Positions 35,180-43,977 of a stretch of 64,000 bases of DNA are shown piece after piece. The notes under the pieces were generated by a model. That model was not told the origin of the DNA, searched no databases, and saw only the letters and a program-made list of their open reading frames with translations. The translations under genes and the position numbers were made by a program. This DNA is from Candidatus Borkfalkia ceftriaxoniphila (GTDB lineage Bacteria > Bacillota > Clostridia > Christensenellales > Borkfalkiaceae), in the NCBI RefSeq assembly GCF_004134775.1, contig NZ_SDOZ01000003.1:104626-168625 (forward strand), read 5' to 3'. Within the stretch, counting starts at the first letter, position 1; every line of letters begins with the position of its first letter.

Positions 35180-35724
35180 GCCTTGCCTCCTTTGGAAATT
35201 TCTTCGTTATAATAGCGGACGACCGCGTTCACGCCGTTTCTGACCGCCGTCGAAGAGAGCGTCGCGCCGCTGACCGTATCCACGTCGTTGAAATCGGACA
35301 GTTCGGTCAGATCTTTATCGTAGAAATTTTCATAATAATTCGCATCGTCCAGTTTACCCAAAAAAGTTTCGCTGTTTTCGCCGATCACGATCTTATAGAT
35401 CTTATTGTCGCGCACGTACACGTAGATCTGCACCGTCCCCTGATAGCCGCCGCTGCCGCCCGCAAGGAATGCGTGTACGGGCACTTCGTCGTCGGAAACC
35501 GCGTAATAGACGATCTGCCCCGTGCCGTAATTTACCGGTTCGTCCGCGACCACCATGGTAAATTCCCCTTCCGCGCCGCTGTCCTTTTTAAAACCGTCCA
35601 GCGTGGACTGAAAGGGATCCACATAGGTCAGAAGGTTGAACGCGCCCAGCAAAAGCCCGCTGCACAGCGCGATGATCGCGAGCACCGCGACGCACTGTAT
35701 CCTGTTTTTCGTCTTTGCCGTCAT
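35176..35724 (-). CDS. rnfG: Rnf complex subunit G (covalent FMN protein)
   Basis: A 182-residue subunit with one N-terminal anchor (about 12-30) and an extracytoplasmic FMN-binding domain. The flavinylation motif is DTVSGATLSST (about 150-160), in which the Thr after GA would carry FMN by a phosphoester bond made by ApbE (not in this window). Four-base overlaps on both sides mark a tightly coupled operon. Confidence 0.95.
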   Translation of the reverse strand: MTAKTKNRIQCVAVLAIIALCSGLLLGAFNLLTYVDPFQSTLDGFKKDSGAEGEFTMVVADEPVNYGTGQIVYYAVSDDEVPVHAFLAGGSGGYQGTVQIYVYVRDNKIYKIVIGENSETFLGKLDDANYYENFYDKDLTELSDFNDVDTVSGATLSSTAVRNGVNAVVRYYNEEISKGGKA

Positions 35725-37892
35725 GCCCTTTCACCTCCCGCAGCCCCGAACGCTTCGAGGATCATTTCTTTGAGTTTGGTATTGGTAAAGGTCGCTCCCG
35801 TCATCTCGTCCGCGTCAAGCCCCTCGATCTCCGATTCGGTCTTGCCGATAAATATCTCCGTTTTTGCGGGATAGCCCCAGGTGCTCTGTTTGATTGCGCC
35901 GATATAGGTCACCTTTCCGCCCTCGATACAGATATTGTATTCGAGAGGCTGTTCATAACCGCCCTGGTCGGTAAGCACCGCCTTACCCTCGACCGTATAG
36001 ATCGTACCGCCGAAGAACGCGGATGATTTCGCGCCCGTCACGTATTCGTAATCGCCCGTGATAGGCACGTCGGTCACACCGACGCCCGCGTCGGTGAGCG
36101 CGCGGTAACTCTCTTCGAGCATGGAAACGAATTCGTTGTGCGTATACGTCGCGCCCGTGAACGAATCGCCGCCCAGCGCCAGAATGCCCGCGAGATCTTT
36201 TCCGATGAACAGTTCGCGTTTGAGTTGATATTTTGCGTCCATCGTGCTCTGTTTGATCGGCGTGATGCCGCGCACGATAAAGTCCTTGCCGTCGATATGC
36301 ACGTTGTATTCGAGCGCCTGTTCGTACACGCTGTCGCCGAAAGGAATTTTTGCGATGCCCGTGACGTTAACGACAAAGTTGCCCGAGATACCGTCTTTGA
36401 CGATCGATTTCACGTGTTTATAGGCGAGCCCCGCGGCAACGCTCTCCGTCCGCACGCCGTTCTCCGCGAACGCGGAATAACACTCCAGAATCATATCGCG
36501 CACTTTGGTCGTCGTATAGGTCGCGCCCGTGGAAAGGTCGGATTCCGTCATATTTTCGATCTGTTCGTACCCTTTGCCGATAAAGAGTTCGGGTTTCAGA
36601 ACATAGCCCATCGTGCTTTCGGCGATCGGGTCGATATCCGAAACGCGGTATTCTTTCCCCTCGAACACGATTAGATATTCGAGTTTTTGTTCGTAGCCCT
36701 GTATCATGACCGACCCCTTGACGCGGAAACGGTAATTTCCGTCGGGGCGCGTTTCGACCGACTGTATATAGTCGTAGTTGCCCGTCAACTCCAGCGGGGT
36801 ATAGGCTTTCGCCTGGATCGACGCGACGACGGGCGCCGCTACGACGAGGGAAAGCGCGCCGACCGCGCACAAGATCCACATGGCGTACTTCATGACAGGT
36901 TTTACGGGCGCGCCCTTGGAGTCGAGTTGACCGAACCGCACGGGCAGAATGTATCTGTCCATCAGCGGCACGAAGAGGTTCATGATGAGGATCGCGAGGG
37001 AAACGCCCTCGGGGTAAATGCCGAATTTACGGATGAGCACGGTGACCACGCCCAGCCCCACCGCGTAGAGGATACGGTTGTATTCCCATTTGGGAGAAGT
37101 GGCGTAGTCGGTCGCCATGAACACGGCGCCGAACATGAGTCCGCCCGCAAACAGTTGCAGCAAAATTTCCGACGCGCTCTGATAACAGGCGAGCACCATG
37201 AGCGCGCTAGTCGCTATATAGACGACGGGGATGCGCCAGTCGATGATCTTGCGCACGCACAGATAGACGCCGCCCGCAAGGATCGCAGGGACGCACGTTT
37301 CCCCGATGCTGCCGCCCGTCACGCCGAAAAACAGTTGCAAGACGTAGCCCCAATATCCGCTCACGCCCCAGAAAGAATCTTGCAGCGCGTTCACGCCGCC
37401 GCTTAAGTAAGTGGCGGAAGTCGACACGTCGCCGAGGATCATATTGCCGACGTCCGCGCCGATAAACTGCGCGGTCATGGAACCGTAAGCGAGCAACAAA
37501 AAGACGCGCGCCGTCGCCGCGGGGTTGGCGAAATTTTTGCCGATGCCGCCGAACAGCATTTTTACGATGACGATCGCGAACACGCCGCCGATGACGGGAA
37601 TATACCACGGCGCGCGCGGGGGAAGGTTCAGCCCCAGAATGATGCCCGTGACAACGGCGGAAAGATCGGTCGTAAAAGGTTTTTTGCGTATCTTCTGATA
37701 GATCTGTTCGCTTAAAAGACAGGTCGCCACGCAGATGACGACGAGCATGAGCGAATAGAGCCCGTAAAATATGACGCCGCAGAGGACGCAGGGCAAAAGC
37801 GCGATGATGACGTCGAGCATGATGCCGCGCACCGTCTGCTTTCCCACTTTGTGCGGGGATGAGGCGACTTTGTAATTGCTGATCTCTGCCAT
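35721..37892 (-). CDS. rnfD: RnfD fused to three C-terminal FMN-binding-like domains
   Basis: 723 residues, more than twice the normal RnfD (about 320). From ATG 37892, residues 1-330 are a full RnfD: membrane segments, DVSTSATYLSG as FMN site, and LIMNLFVPLMDRY near the end. A further membrane segment (about 337-358) leads to three extracytoplasmic repeats of about 115 residues. Each has a YEQxLEY strand, a KxELFIGK strand and a final TGAT motif: STGATYTTTK, FTGATYTHNE and MTGATFTNTK. This is the RnfG/NqrC flavinylation signature, so up to three extra FMN could be attached. Other frames upstream to 38096 overlap rnfC and are not needed. Confidence 0.93.
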   Translation of the reverse strand: MAEISNYKVASSPHKVGKQTVRGIMLDVIIALLPCVLCGVIFYGLYSLMLVVICVATCLLSEQIYQKIRKKPFTTDLSAVVTGIILGLNLPPRAPWYIPVIGGVFAIVIVKMLFGGIGKNFANPAATARVFLLLAYGSMTAQFIGADVGNMILGDVSTSATYLSGGVNALQDSFWGVSGYWGYVLQLFFGVTGGSIGETCVPAILAGGVYLCVRKIIDWRIPVVYIATSALMVLACYQSASEILLQLFAGGLMFGAVFMATDYATSPKWEYNRILYAVGLGVVTVLIRKFGIYPEGVSLAILIMNLFVPLMDRYILPVRFGQLDSKGAPVKPVMKYAMWILCAVGALSLVVAAPVVASIQAKAYTPLELTGNYDYIQSVETRPDGNYRFRVKGSVMIQGYEQKLEYLIVFEGKEYRVSDIDPIAESTMGYVLKPELFIGKGYEQIENMTESDLSTGATYTTTKVRDMILECYSAFAENGVRTESVAAGLAYKHVKSIVKDGISGNFVVNVTGIAKIPFGDSVYEQALEYNVHIDGKDFIVRGITPIKQSTMDAKYQLKRELFIGKDLAGILALGGDSFTGATYTHNEFVSMLEESYRALTDAGVGVTDVPITGDYEYVTGAKSSAFFGGTIYTVEGKAVLTDQGGYEQPLEYNICIEGGKVTYIGAIKQSTWGYPAKTEIFIGKTESEIEGLDADEMTGATFTNTKLKEMILEAFGAAGGERA

Positions 37893-37894
37893 GC

Positions 37895-39223
37895 TCAGAT
37901 CCCCCTTTCCTGTATGGTTTTTTTGGCGAGTTTGACGCTCTGCACGAGGTAACGCTTGGCAGGGCACACGTACGAACAGCAGCCGCAGCCGATACACGAC
38001 TTGGCGCCGAACTTTTTGGCGCTCTCTAAATCTTTCGCAAACAGCGACGATTCGATATAGACGGGCATCAGTCCCATCGGGCACGCCTGCACACACTTTC
38101 CGCAGCCGATGCAGGGTTCCGCCTCGCGCACTTCGCTCTCCGTCTTATCCAGAAACAAAAGGGACGACGAGAATTTGCCCGTGCACGCTTTGAGGGAAAA
38201 CACGTTTTCCCCCATCATCGGGCCGCCCGCCACGATGCTCTCCGCGGCGGTATCGTCCGCGCCGCAGAAATCCGCGACGTCGCGGAAAAGCGTTCCCGTT
38301 TTTACCCATATATTTTTCGGGTGCGCGACCGCCCTTCCGGAAACAGTCATCACGCGCTCGTAACTGGGCTTGTTTTCGAACACCGCCTCAAAGACCGAGA
38401 GCGCGGTATGCACGTTGACGACCACCGCGCCCGCGTCGATCGGGAGTTTCCCCTCGGGCACGACGCGCTTGCAACAGGCATATATGAGTTGTTTTTCCGC
38501 GCCCTGCGGATACTTGGTCTTCAACTTTTTCACAATGATCTTGACGGGCTCGCCGTCCAGCCCCTCCGCGCCGCCGGGAAGGCATAAGGGATGGGTGGAC
38601 AGAATGTCGATCGCCTCGGGCTTGTTATCCTCTACCCCGACGATCGCTTTCTTCGCGCCGCAGGCGAGCATCGCGCAGCGTACGCCCTTCAAAAATTTAT
38701 CGGTCATCTCCGTCATGATGCGGAAGTCGCAGGTAATATACGGCTCGCACTCCGCGCCGTTGACGATGAGATAATCGGCGTTTCTCTGCCCGATATTGAG
38801 TTTGGCAAAGGTGGGGAACGCCGCGCCGCCCATGCCGACGACGCCCGCTTCCGCAATGCGGCCGAGCACGCTTTCCCTGTCAAAGGAAGAAAGGGCGGGC
38901 AAACGCTCTTCCTCCTCGGAAAAATCGTTCTCGATAAGGATATGATCGCGTTTCTTGCCCGCGAGCGTGATATGGGAAACGACGCCCTTGACCGTGCCCG
39001 CGACGGACGAAAAGACGGGCGCGGACAATCCTTGCCCCGCCTTTGCGATGAGCGTGCCCTTTTTCACCTTTTGCCCCGCCTCCACGACGGGAACGGCGGG
39101 CGCGCCGATATGCTGGCTGAGCGGGATATATACCTTTTCGGGAATCGGCCCCTGCTCGATCGCCGCGCCTCGGGTCAGGTATTTGGAACCCGCGGGATGC
39201 ACCCCGTTTTGAAACGTATTCAC
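37895..39223 (-). CDS. rnfC: Rnf complex subunit C (NADH-binding)
   Basis: The NAD-reducing peripheral subunit; 442 residues. An N-terminal lipoyl-like barrel (GVHPAGSKYLTRG) precedes the NADH/FMN Rossmann part (GMGGAAFPTFAKL, about 133-145). Two C-terminal [4Fe-4S] motifs, CIGCGKCVQACP and CIGCGCCSYVCP, follow. GTG start at 39223, eleven bases after GGAGG. First gene of the rnf operon. Rnf couples ferredoxin oxidation and NAD reduction to Na+ or H+ export. Confidence 0.96.
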   Translation of the reverse strand: MNTFQNGVHPAGSKYLTRGAAIEQGPIPEKVYIPLSQHIGAPAVPVVEAGQKVKKGTLIAKAGQGLSAPVFSSVAGTVKGVVSHITLAGKKRDHILIENDFSEEEERLPALSSFDRESVLGRIAEAGVVGMGGAAFPTFAKLNIGQRNADYLIVNGAECEPYITCDFRIMTEMTDKFLKGVRCAMLACGAKKAIVGVEDNKPEAIDILSTHPLCLPGGAEGLDGEPVKIIVKKLKTKYPQGAEKQLIYACCKRVVPEGKLPIDAGAVVVNVHTALSVFEAVFENKPSYERVMTVSGRAVAHPKNIWVKTGTLFRDVADFCGADDTAAESIVAGGPMMGENVFSLKACTGKFSSSLLFLDKTESEVREAEPCIGCGKCVQACPMGLMPVYIESSLFAKDLESAKKFGAKSCIGCGCCSYVCPAKRYLVQSVKLAKKTIQERGI

Positions 39224-39277
39224 TAACTGGCTAACCTCCGATTCGTTGCTCTGTTTTTTGATAGGATGTCGCTTGAT

Positions 39278-39306
39278 ATTTTACCACTTTTCCCCACGCT
39301 TGTAAA
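39278..39306 (-). promoter_or_regulatory. Promoter of the rnf operon
   Basis: TTTACA (39306-39301), 17-base spacer, TAAAAT (39283-39278), about 55 bases before the rnfC start. Confidence 0.68.
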
Positions 39307-39316
39307 GAGTTTCCGC

Positions 39317-39715
39317 TCAAAATAGCGCGCCGTCTTCCCGCTTCTTGGCGGCAATACTCTTTGACGCGGAAATGAACTGCCATACCGACAACAGGCATAA
39401 AAAGATGCCGAATCCCTTTTGCAGCGCCTCGCCGCCGATACGGTTGACCAACAGACCGCCCGCGACGGACAGAACGAGCGCGGGCAATATGATATAGCCG
39501 ATGCCGCGCGTATCCAAAAGCCCGTGCTTGGCGTGCACCTGCAACGAAAAGATCGCCATCGGCAGAAAGGTGATGAGATTCGCCGACTGCGCGAGGTGCT
39601 GTTCCACCCCGCAGAAGATCGTTAAAATGGGAATGAGCACCGTGCCTCCGCCCATTCCCATACCGCCTAAGATCCCGCCCGCAAGCCCCGCGAACATATA
39701 TACGATAAAGCGCAT
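39317..39715 (-). CDS. Half-size TSUP (TauE/SafE) permease, second half
   Basis: A 132-residue membrane protein with four segments. GGILGGMGMGGGTVLIPIL (residues 13-31) is the Gly-rich re-entrant motif of the TSUP family, which exports sulfite, sulfonates or small organic acids. Full TSUP proteins are about 250 residues and have two such halves. Here the halves are separate genes 11 bases apart, so they probably form a heterodimer. Substrate unknown. Confidence 0.82.
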   Translation of the reverse strand: MRFIVYMFAGLAGGILGGMGMGGGTVLIPILTIFCGVEQHLAQSANLITFLPMAIFSLQVHAKHGLLDTRGIGYIILPALVLSVAGGLLVNRIGGEALQKGFGIFLCLLSVWQFISASKSIAAKKREDGALF

Positions 39716-39726
39716 GTTTCTCTCCC

Positions 39727-40095
39727 TTAAAAAATCATTTTGATGCCCGCGGCGAACATGATGATCGCGAAGATCAGCGTGATGCTGCCCGCCGACAGTT
39801 TGCCTAAAAGTTCCGCGCCGAAAAAGCCGCCCGCGAGCACGCCCAAGCCCACCGCGATGAACAGTTCCGCGTCGAAATATCCGTTGAACAGATACATGAT
39901 GCCGCTGGCGAAACTGATGGGCAGAATGACGAGAATCGCCGTCGCGTGCGACACGTTCGTAGGCTTTTGCAGCAGCGAATTTAAAAGCGGCACGGCGATC
40001 ATGCCGCCGCCCCCGCCGAATACGCCGTTCACCGCGCCCGTGAAAATACCGCTCAAAATCAGCAATATATTTTGTTTTTTGATTTTACCGCTCAC
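39727..40095 (-). CDS. Half-size TSUP (TauE/SafE) permease, first half
   Basis: A 122-residue membrane protein with four segments and the motif GAVNGVFGGGGGMIAVPLL (residues 20-38), followed by SHATAILVILP, typical of the N-terminal TSUP half. It is transcribed together with the second half from a clear promoter. No sulfur metabolism gene lies nearby. Confidence 0.82.
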   Translation of the reverse strand: MSGKIKKQNILLILSGIFTGAVNGVFGGGGGMIAVPLLNSLLQKPTNVSHATAILVILPISFASGIMYLFNGYFDAELFIAVGLGVLAGGFFGAELLGKLSAGSITLIFAIIMFAAGIKMIF

Positions 40096-40130
40096 TTTTT
40101 TCCTTCCTTTTTTGTACGCGTATATTATCC

Positions 40131-40159
40131 ATAATATATAGTTTGTGTATTATCGTCAA
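40131..40159 (-). promoter_or_regulatory. Promoter of the TSUP pair
   Basis: TTGACG (40159-40154), 17-base spacer, TATTAT (40136-40131). Confidence 0.68.
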
Positions 40160-40198
40160 AAAATTATTCAATTTTCACTTTTTTTTAACCGCTTTTAC

Positions 40199-40227
40199 TT
40201 GCTTTTCATGGTCTTTTATATTAAAAT
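40199..40227 (+). promoter_or_regulatory. Possible promoter of the large surface protein gene
   Basis: TTGCTT (40199-40204), 17-base spacer, TAAAAT (40222-40227), about 70 bases before the start codon. Confidence 0.55.
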
Positions 40228-40258
40228 AGGGTAGTACGATTTTATTTGTTTTACGATA

Positions 40259-40282
40259 CAATATCTACAATCAATATCTACA
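40259..40282 (+). repeat. Tandem 11-bp direct repeat before the surface protein gene
   Basis: CAATATCTACA occurs at 40259-40269 and again at 40272-40282, two bases apart, between the promoter and the ribosome site. It may be an operator or an RNA-level control site. Confidence 0.6.
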
Positions 40283-40297
40283 AAAAGGTGTTATTTT

Positions 40298-43200
40298 ATG
40301 GCTAAATGCAAACTGACAAACCAAAAAAGATTCAAGGCTTTATTGTTGACGTTGATTTTGCTGCTGGTTTCCTGCGCATATATATTCAGCGCATGCGGCA
40401 CGAATGATGACGACGATGACGACGAGAATACGACGAAGACGGATACGCAGACTTTTGCGAACGCCGATTTCGAGTATTTCGACAACAACAGCAAAAGTTA
40501 CCTGATCCCGACCGCGAACAGCTGGTCGAAGTCTTCGGGCAGCAACGCGTTGGGCGAATCCGCCTCCTCTTCGCTCGCCAAATCGGGCATCATGGATACT
40601 TCCCTCGTTTGGAGCGATGTATTCCCGCAGGCAAAAAAGGATTACGACACGTACAAGGATACCGATAAAGACGATATCCCCAAAGACGTGAATTATTATA
40701 CCGATATCGACAACGATTACGATATCCCCGGCTGGGATATCGCCAACGACGCGAAGAAAGACGGCGAAACGCTTACCGACGACGCCATCAAAAAAGCGGC
40801 GGACGACGCCAACCCCGGCACGCATTGGGGCAAAGACTCCGACGGCGAAAAGGAAAACGGCACGAACGTTTTAATGCTCCACAACTACCGTTCCGACCGC
40901 GAACAGAGAGGCACCGCCGCGAAGTATACGTCCACTTCCATCACTTTGCAGGCGAATACCGCCGCGAAAGTTTCCGTCTGGGTCAAGACCTACGGCATGA
41001 CCGATTATCACGGAAACGAAGTGACGGCGGACAACGCGACGCGCGGCGCCTACATTTCCCTCACCAACTCCGTAGGCGGTTCCTCGCAGGACGCGTTGTT
41101 CGTGAACAACATCAATACCAAAGGCGTTTCCGATAACAACGGCTGGCAGCAGTATACTTTCTATATCAAGGCTTCCAACTATGCCAGCACTTCCTTCTCC
41201 CTCGTTCTCGGATTGGGACAAGGCGGCGGAAAATCCAAACTCGAATACGTGGACGGTTACGCGTTCTTCGACGACGTTGAGTACAGCGTTCTCGAAGCGG
41301 ACGAATACGACGCCGCCACGGCAACTCTCGACAGCCAGTACACCTACAAACTCAACCTTGCCGCATCCAACGATCTGAACAAGAAAAACGCGGCGACCGA
41401 TACCCGTACGGAAAAAGTTTACGCGCTCGATCTCTTTACGCCTTTCGAAGAACTGAAACTGCAAAACGTTACGAACGGCTGGACGATAGACGACAACGGC
41501 AACAGCGCGGAACAGATGTTCGACGGAAAACTGAAAGACACCAATGACAATAAGGGCTCGCTCGTCAGCCTCTCCTCTATCAAGAACGGCACGAATCACC
41601 TTCTCAAAGAAGCGTTTGAAAAATACCCCTTCGATGAAAACGACGAGATCCTGTTGATCTCCAGCAACCGCGGCGCCAACTATACCGCCAAGGCAGGCAA
41701 TACCTTCGAAGTGGAATCCGAGAATTATCTCGCCATTTCTTTCTGGGTCAAAACGAGCGAAATGAACGGCGGCACGGGCGCGACTGTGACCTTGCGCGAC
41801 GCCATGAACAAGACGACCATCGGAGCGGTAGACACCACGACTCTGACGGGCGTGACTCTGAAAGACGACGAAAGCAAGAAAGAAGATATCTTCGACGGAT
41901 GGCAGCAGTGCTACCTGTTCGTGGAAAACCAGACCAAGAGCACTCTTTCCTTCACCCTCGAATTCTCTTACGGCCCTACGACCGTAACGGGCACCGACTA
42001 CTCCGCATACCGCAGCGGGTTCGCAGCCTTCACGGGCTTTGAACAAAAGGAGATGACCGAGGAAGAATTCAATCTCAAAACCACGGGAACCTACGCTGTG
42101 AGCGCGTCGCTCCTCGGCGATTACAAATCCGCTACCGTCGGCGGCGGTTTCGACGACGTGGCGTACGCCCCTACCGATAAGATCGAAACGGGCTTTGCCG
42201 ATACCCGCAACTATGACGGCGTGTACGGCGGCTCCAACTATGTGGGCGGAGATTCCGTCGGAACGGATTCCGAATACAATATCAAAAACGATTACGATCA
42301 CGCAGGACTTTTGAACAAAGCGTATTCGAGCGCGTATTTCAACGGAAAAGCCATCACCGCGCTCGTGCAGTCCTATACGAGATCTGCGACCGCGGCCGTC
42401 GTCAATGCCGACTCCTGGTGGAAAACCATTCTCGGGAACGACGTAAACCAGCCCCTGTTCATCACCAATCCCGAAAACACCGACGCGAAGTTCTCTTACG
42501 GCTACGTAGCCAAGAGTTCCTCCTCTTTCTCCGCTTCCTCTTATACGACCATTTCTTATAAAGTGATGCTGAGCGAAGGCGCGAAAGCATATCTGTACCT
42601 CATCGACACCACCGAGCCCGACTCTCTGGACGACGCGAGATACAAAGATACTCTTAACTTTAACTCGGGCGTTTCCTACCGTTACGACGACAACGGAAAC
42701 CTGGTCACGAAAGATCCCGACGACAAGGATTTCAGTTCCAAAAACGATACGCTCCTCTATAAGCAGTCCAACGGGCTGTGGGCGGAGAGCAAAAATTACA
42801 AGGGCAGCGACCTGTACGCCAACCTCTCGAATTATGAGAAGGACGAGGACGGCAACCTGACAGACGTTTCCGACAATATCGTTTACTACAATCACGACGG
42901 TAAATTCTATCGCTATTACGACGAGGACAAAGACAAGTACTCCGTCGTCGTCAAAGATTTCAAAGACGCCGTGACCGACAAAAAGATCACGCAGGATCAA
43001 CTCGACCAGGCAACCGTGCAGGGCGCACAGGACGCGAAACTCATGCAGGTGATCGAAGGAACGGAAGAAAACGCCTTCAAATGGATCACCGTGACTTTCT
43101 ACATTGCCAACGGCGATACGGCGAAAAATTACAGACTGGAAGTCTGGAACGGCAGCCGCGACGGAAGCGAGCCGATGAAAGCAAACTCTTTCGTCATCTT

Positions 43201-43909
43201 CGACAAAGTCAACGGCAACGCGCTGGATGCGGACAACTATACCAAGCATCTGGAAGAGAACCTGCGCAACGCATATCCCTCTTACGCGAATACCGATAAA
43301 TTGGAAGAGGCGTACTCGAAAGATCCCTCCTCTTTCATCAACGGTGAAGACTCTTCTCTCGTGTACTACCGCTATTCCCTCTTTGACGATTCCGATTACA
43401 AGCCTTACGACAAAAACTACGACGAGGACGACAAGGGCGACCCTTACAGCGAATACGAGCAGAAATCTTACGAGAACACGGTCGCGTATTTCCGTTACAA
43501 CACCGATTCCGTTTACAACACTTTTGTGAACTTCGGCGCGATGGATAAGACCATCGAATCCGGTTCGGACGATTCCGGCGATTCCGGCGACGAGAATACG
43601 ACGGATGAAAACCAGAACGTATGGCTGCTCATCTCCTCTATCATTCTTGCAGTCATCCTGATCCTTACCTTGATCGCGATGTTGGTCAGAAAACTGGTTT
43701 CCAACGTGAAGAAAGGCAAGAAGAACGCCAAGAACACTTACTCCGCGAAGCGTACGCACTACATGAGAAAACTGAAACTCGAAGAATCCCAGTCAGACGA
43801 TGACGATAACGACATCCTTCCCGATGAAGACGAGATCGACGAGGAAGATATTTATCAGGTAGACGAACCCGATGCGGACGACAAGTCCGACGACGAAGAT
43901 AATAAATAA
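40298..43909 (+). CDS. Large membrane-anchored surface protein (1203 residues), function unknown
   Basis: The N-terminal signal sequence (residues about 12-33) contains two possible lipobox Cys: LVSC (Cys26) and FSAC (Cys33). A D/E/T-rich linker (DDDDDDENTT) follows. The ectodomain (about 50-1080) is acidic and seems to hold several beta-sandwich modules of similar type, each with a strand like VSVWVKT, ISFWVKT or ISYKVML and a later FxxxLGLGQ or FxLEFSYG strand. This recalls carbohydrate-binding or extracellular-matrix folds. A membrane segment (about 1109-1130), a basic stop (VRKLVSNVKKGKK) and an acidic cytoplasmic tail ending in DDKSDDEDNK close it. The family is not recognised. AAAGGTG precedes ATG 40298. 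A single gene. Confidence 0.8.
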   Translation: MAKCKLTNQKRFKALLLTLILLLVSCAYIFSACGTNDDDDDDENTTKTDTQTFANADFEYFDNNSKSYLIPTANSWSKSSGSNALGESASSSLAKSGIMDTSLVWSDVFPQAKKDYDTYKDTDKDDIPKDVNYYTDIDNDYDIPGWDIANDAKKDGETLTDDAIKKAADDANPGTHWGKDSDGEKENGTNVLMLHNYRSDREQRGTAAKYTSTSITLQANTAAKVSVWVKTYGMTDYHGNEVTADNATRGAYISLTNSVGGSSQDALFVNNINTKGVSDNNGWQQYTFYIKASNYASTSFSLVLGLGQGGGKSKLEYVDGYAFFDDVEYSVLEADEYDAATATLDSQYTYKLNLAASNDLNKKNAATDTRTEKVYALDLFTPFEELKLQNVTNGWTIDDNGNSAEQMFDGKLKDTNDNKGSLVSLSSIKNGTNHLLKEAFEKYPFDENDEILLISSNRGANYTAKAGNTFEVESENYLAISFWVKTSEMNGGTGATVTLRDAMNKTTIGAVDTTTLTGVTLKDDESKKEDIFDGWQQCYLFVENQTKSTLSFTLEFSYGPTTVTGTDYSAYRSGFAAFTGFEQKEMTEEEFNLKTTGTYAVSASLLGDYKSATVGGGFDDVAYAPTDKIETGFADTRNYDGVYGGSNYVGGDSVGTDSEYNIKNDYDHAGLLNKAYSSAYFNGKAITALVQSYTRSATAAVVNADSWWKTILGNDVNQPLFITNPENTDAKFSYGYVAKSSSSFSASSYTTISYKVMLSEGAKAYLYLIDTTEPDSLDDARYKDTLNFNSGVSYRYDDNGNLVTKDPDDKDFSSKNDTLLYKQSNGLWAESKNYKGSDLYANLSNYEKDEDGNLTDVSDNIVYYNHDGKFYRYYDEDKDKYSVVVKDFKDAVTDKKITQDQLDQATVQGAQDAKLMQVIEGTEENAFKWITVTFYIANGDTAKNYRLEVWNGSRDGSEPMKANSFVIFDKVNGNALDADNYTKHLEENLRNAYPSYANTDKLEEAYSKDPSSFINGEDSSLVYYRYSLFDDSDYKPYDKNYDEDDKGDPYSEYEQKSYENTVAYFRYNTDSVYNTFVNFGAMDKTIESGSDDSGDSGDENTTDENQNVWLLISSIILAVILILTLIAMLVRKLVSNVKKGKKNAKNTYSAKRTHYMRKLKLEESQSDDDDNDILPDEDEIDEEDIYQVDEPDADDKSDDEDNK

Positions 43910-43934
43910 TATCTTCGTACGAACCTAAAACAAG

Positions 43935-43967
43935 CCGCCGCAGGCAATGCCTGCGGCGGTGATTTTT
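43935..43967. terminator. Terminator after the surface protein gene
   Basis: CCGCCGCAGGCA pairs perfectly with TGCCTGCGGCGG and is followed by TGATTTTTTT on the plus strand; also usable by the convergent methyltransferase gene. Confidence 0.88.
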
Positions 43968-43977
43968 TTATATCGAT

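Noticed and set aside
40871..43759. Open frame of 962 codons on the minus strand, antisense to the surface protein gene
   Set aside because: Composition is an artefact of the GC-rich third positions of the real gene; no start signal or domain.
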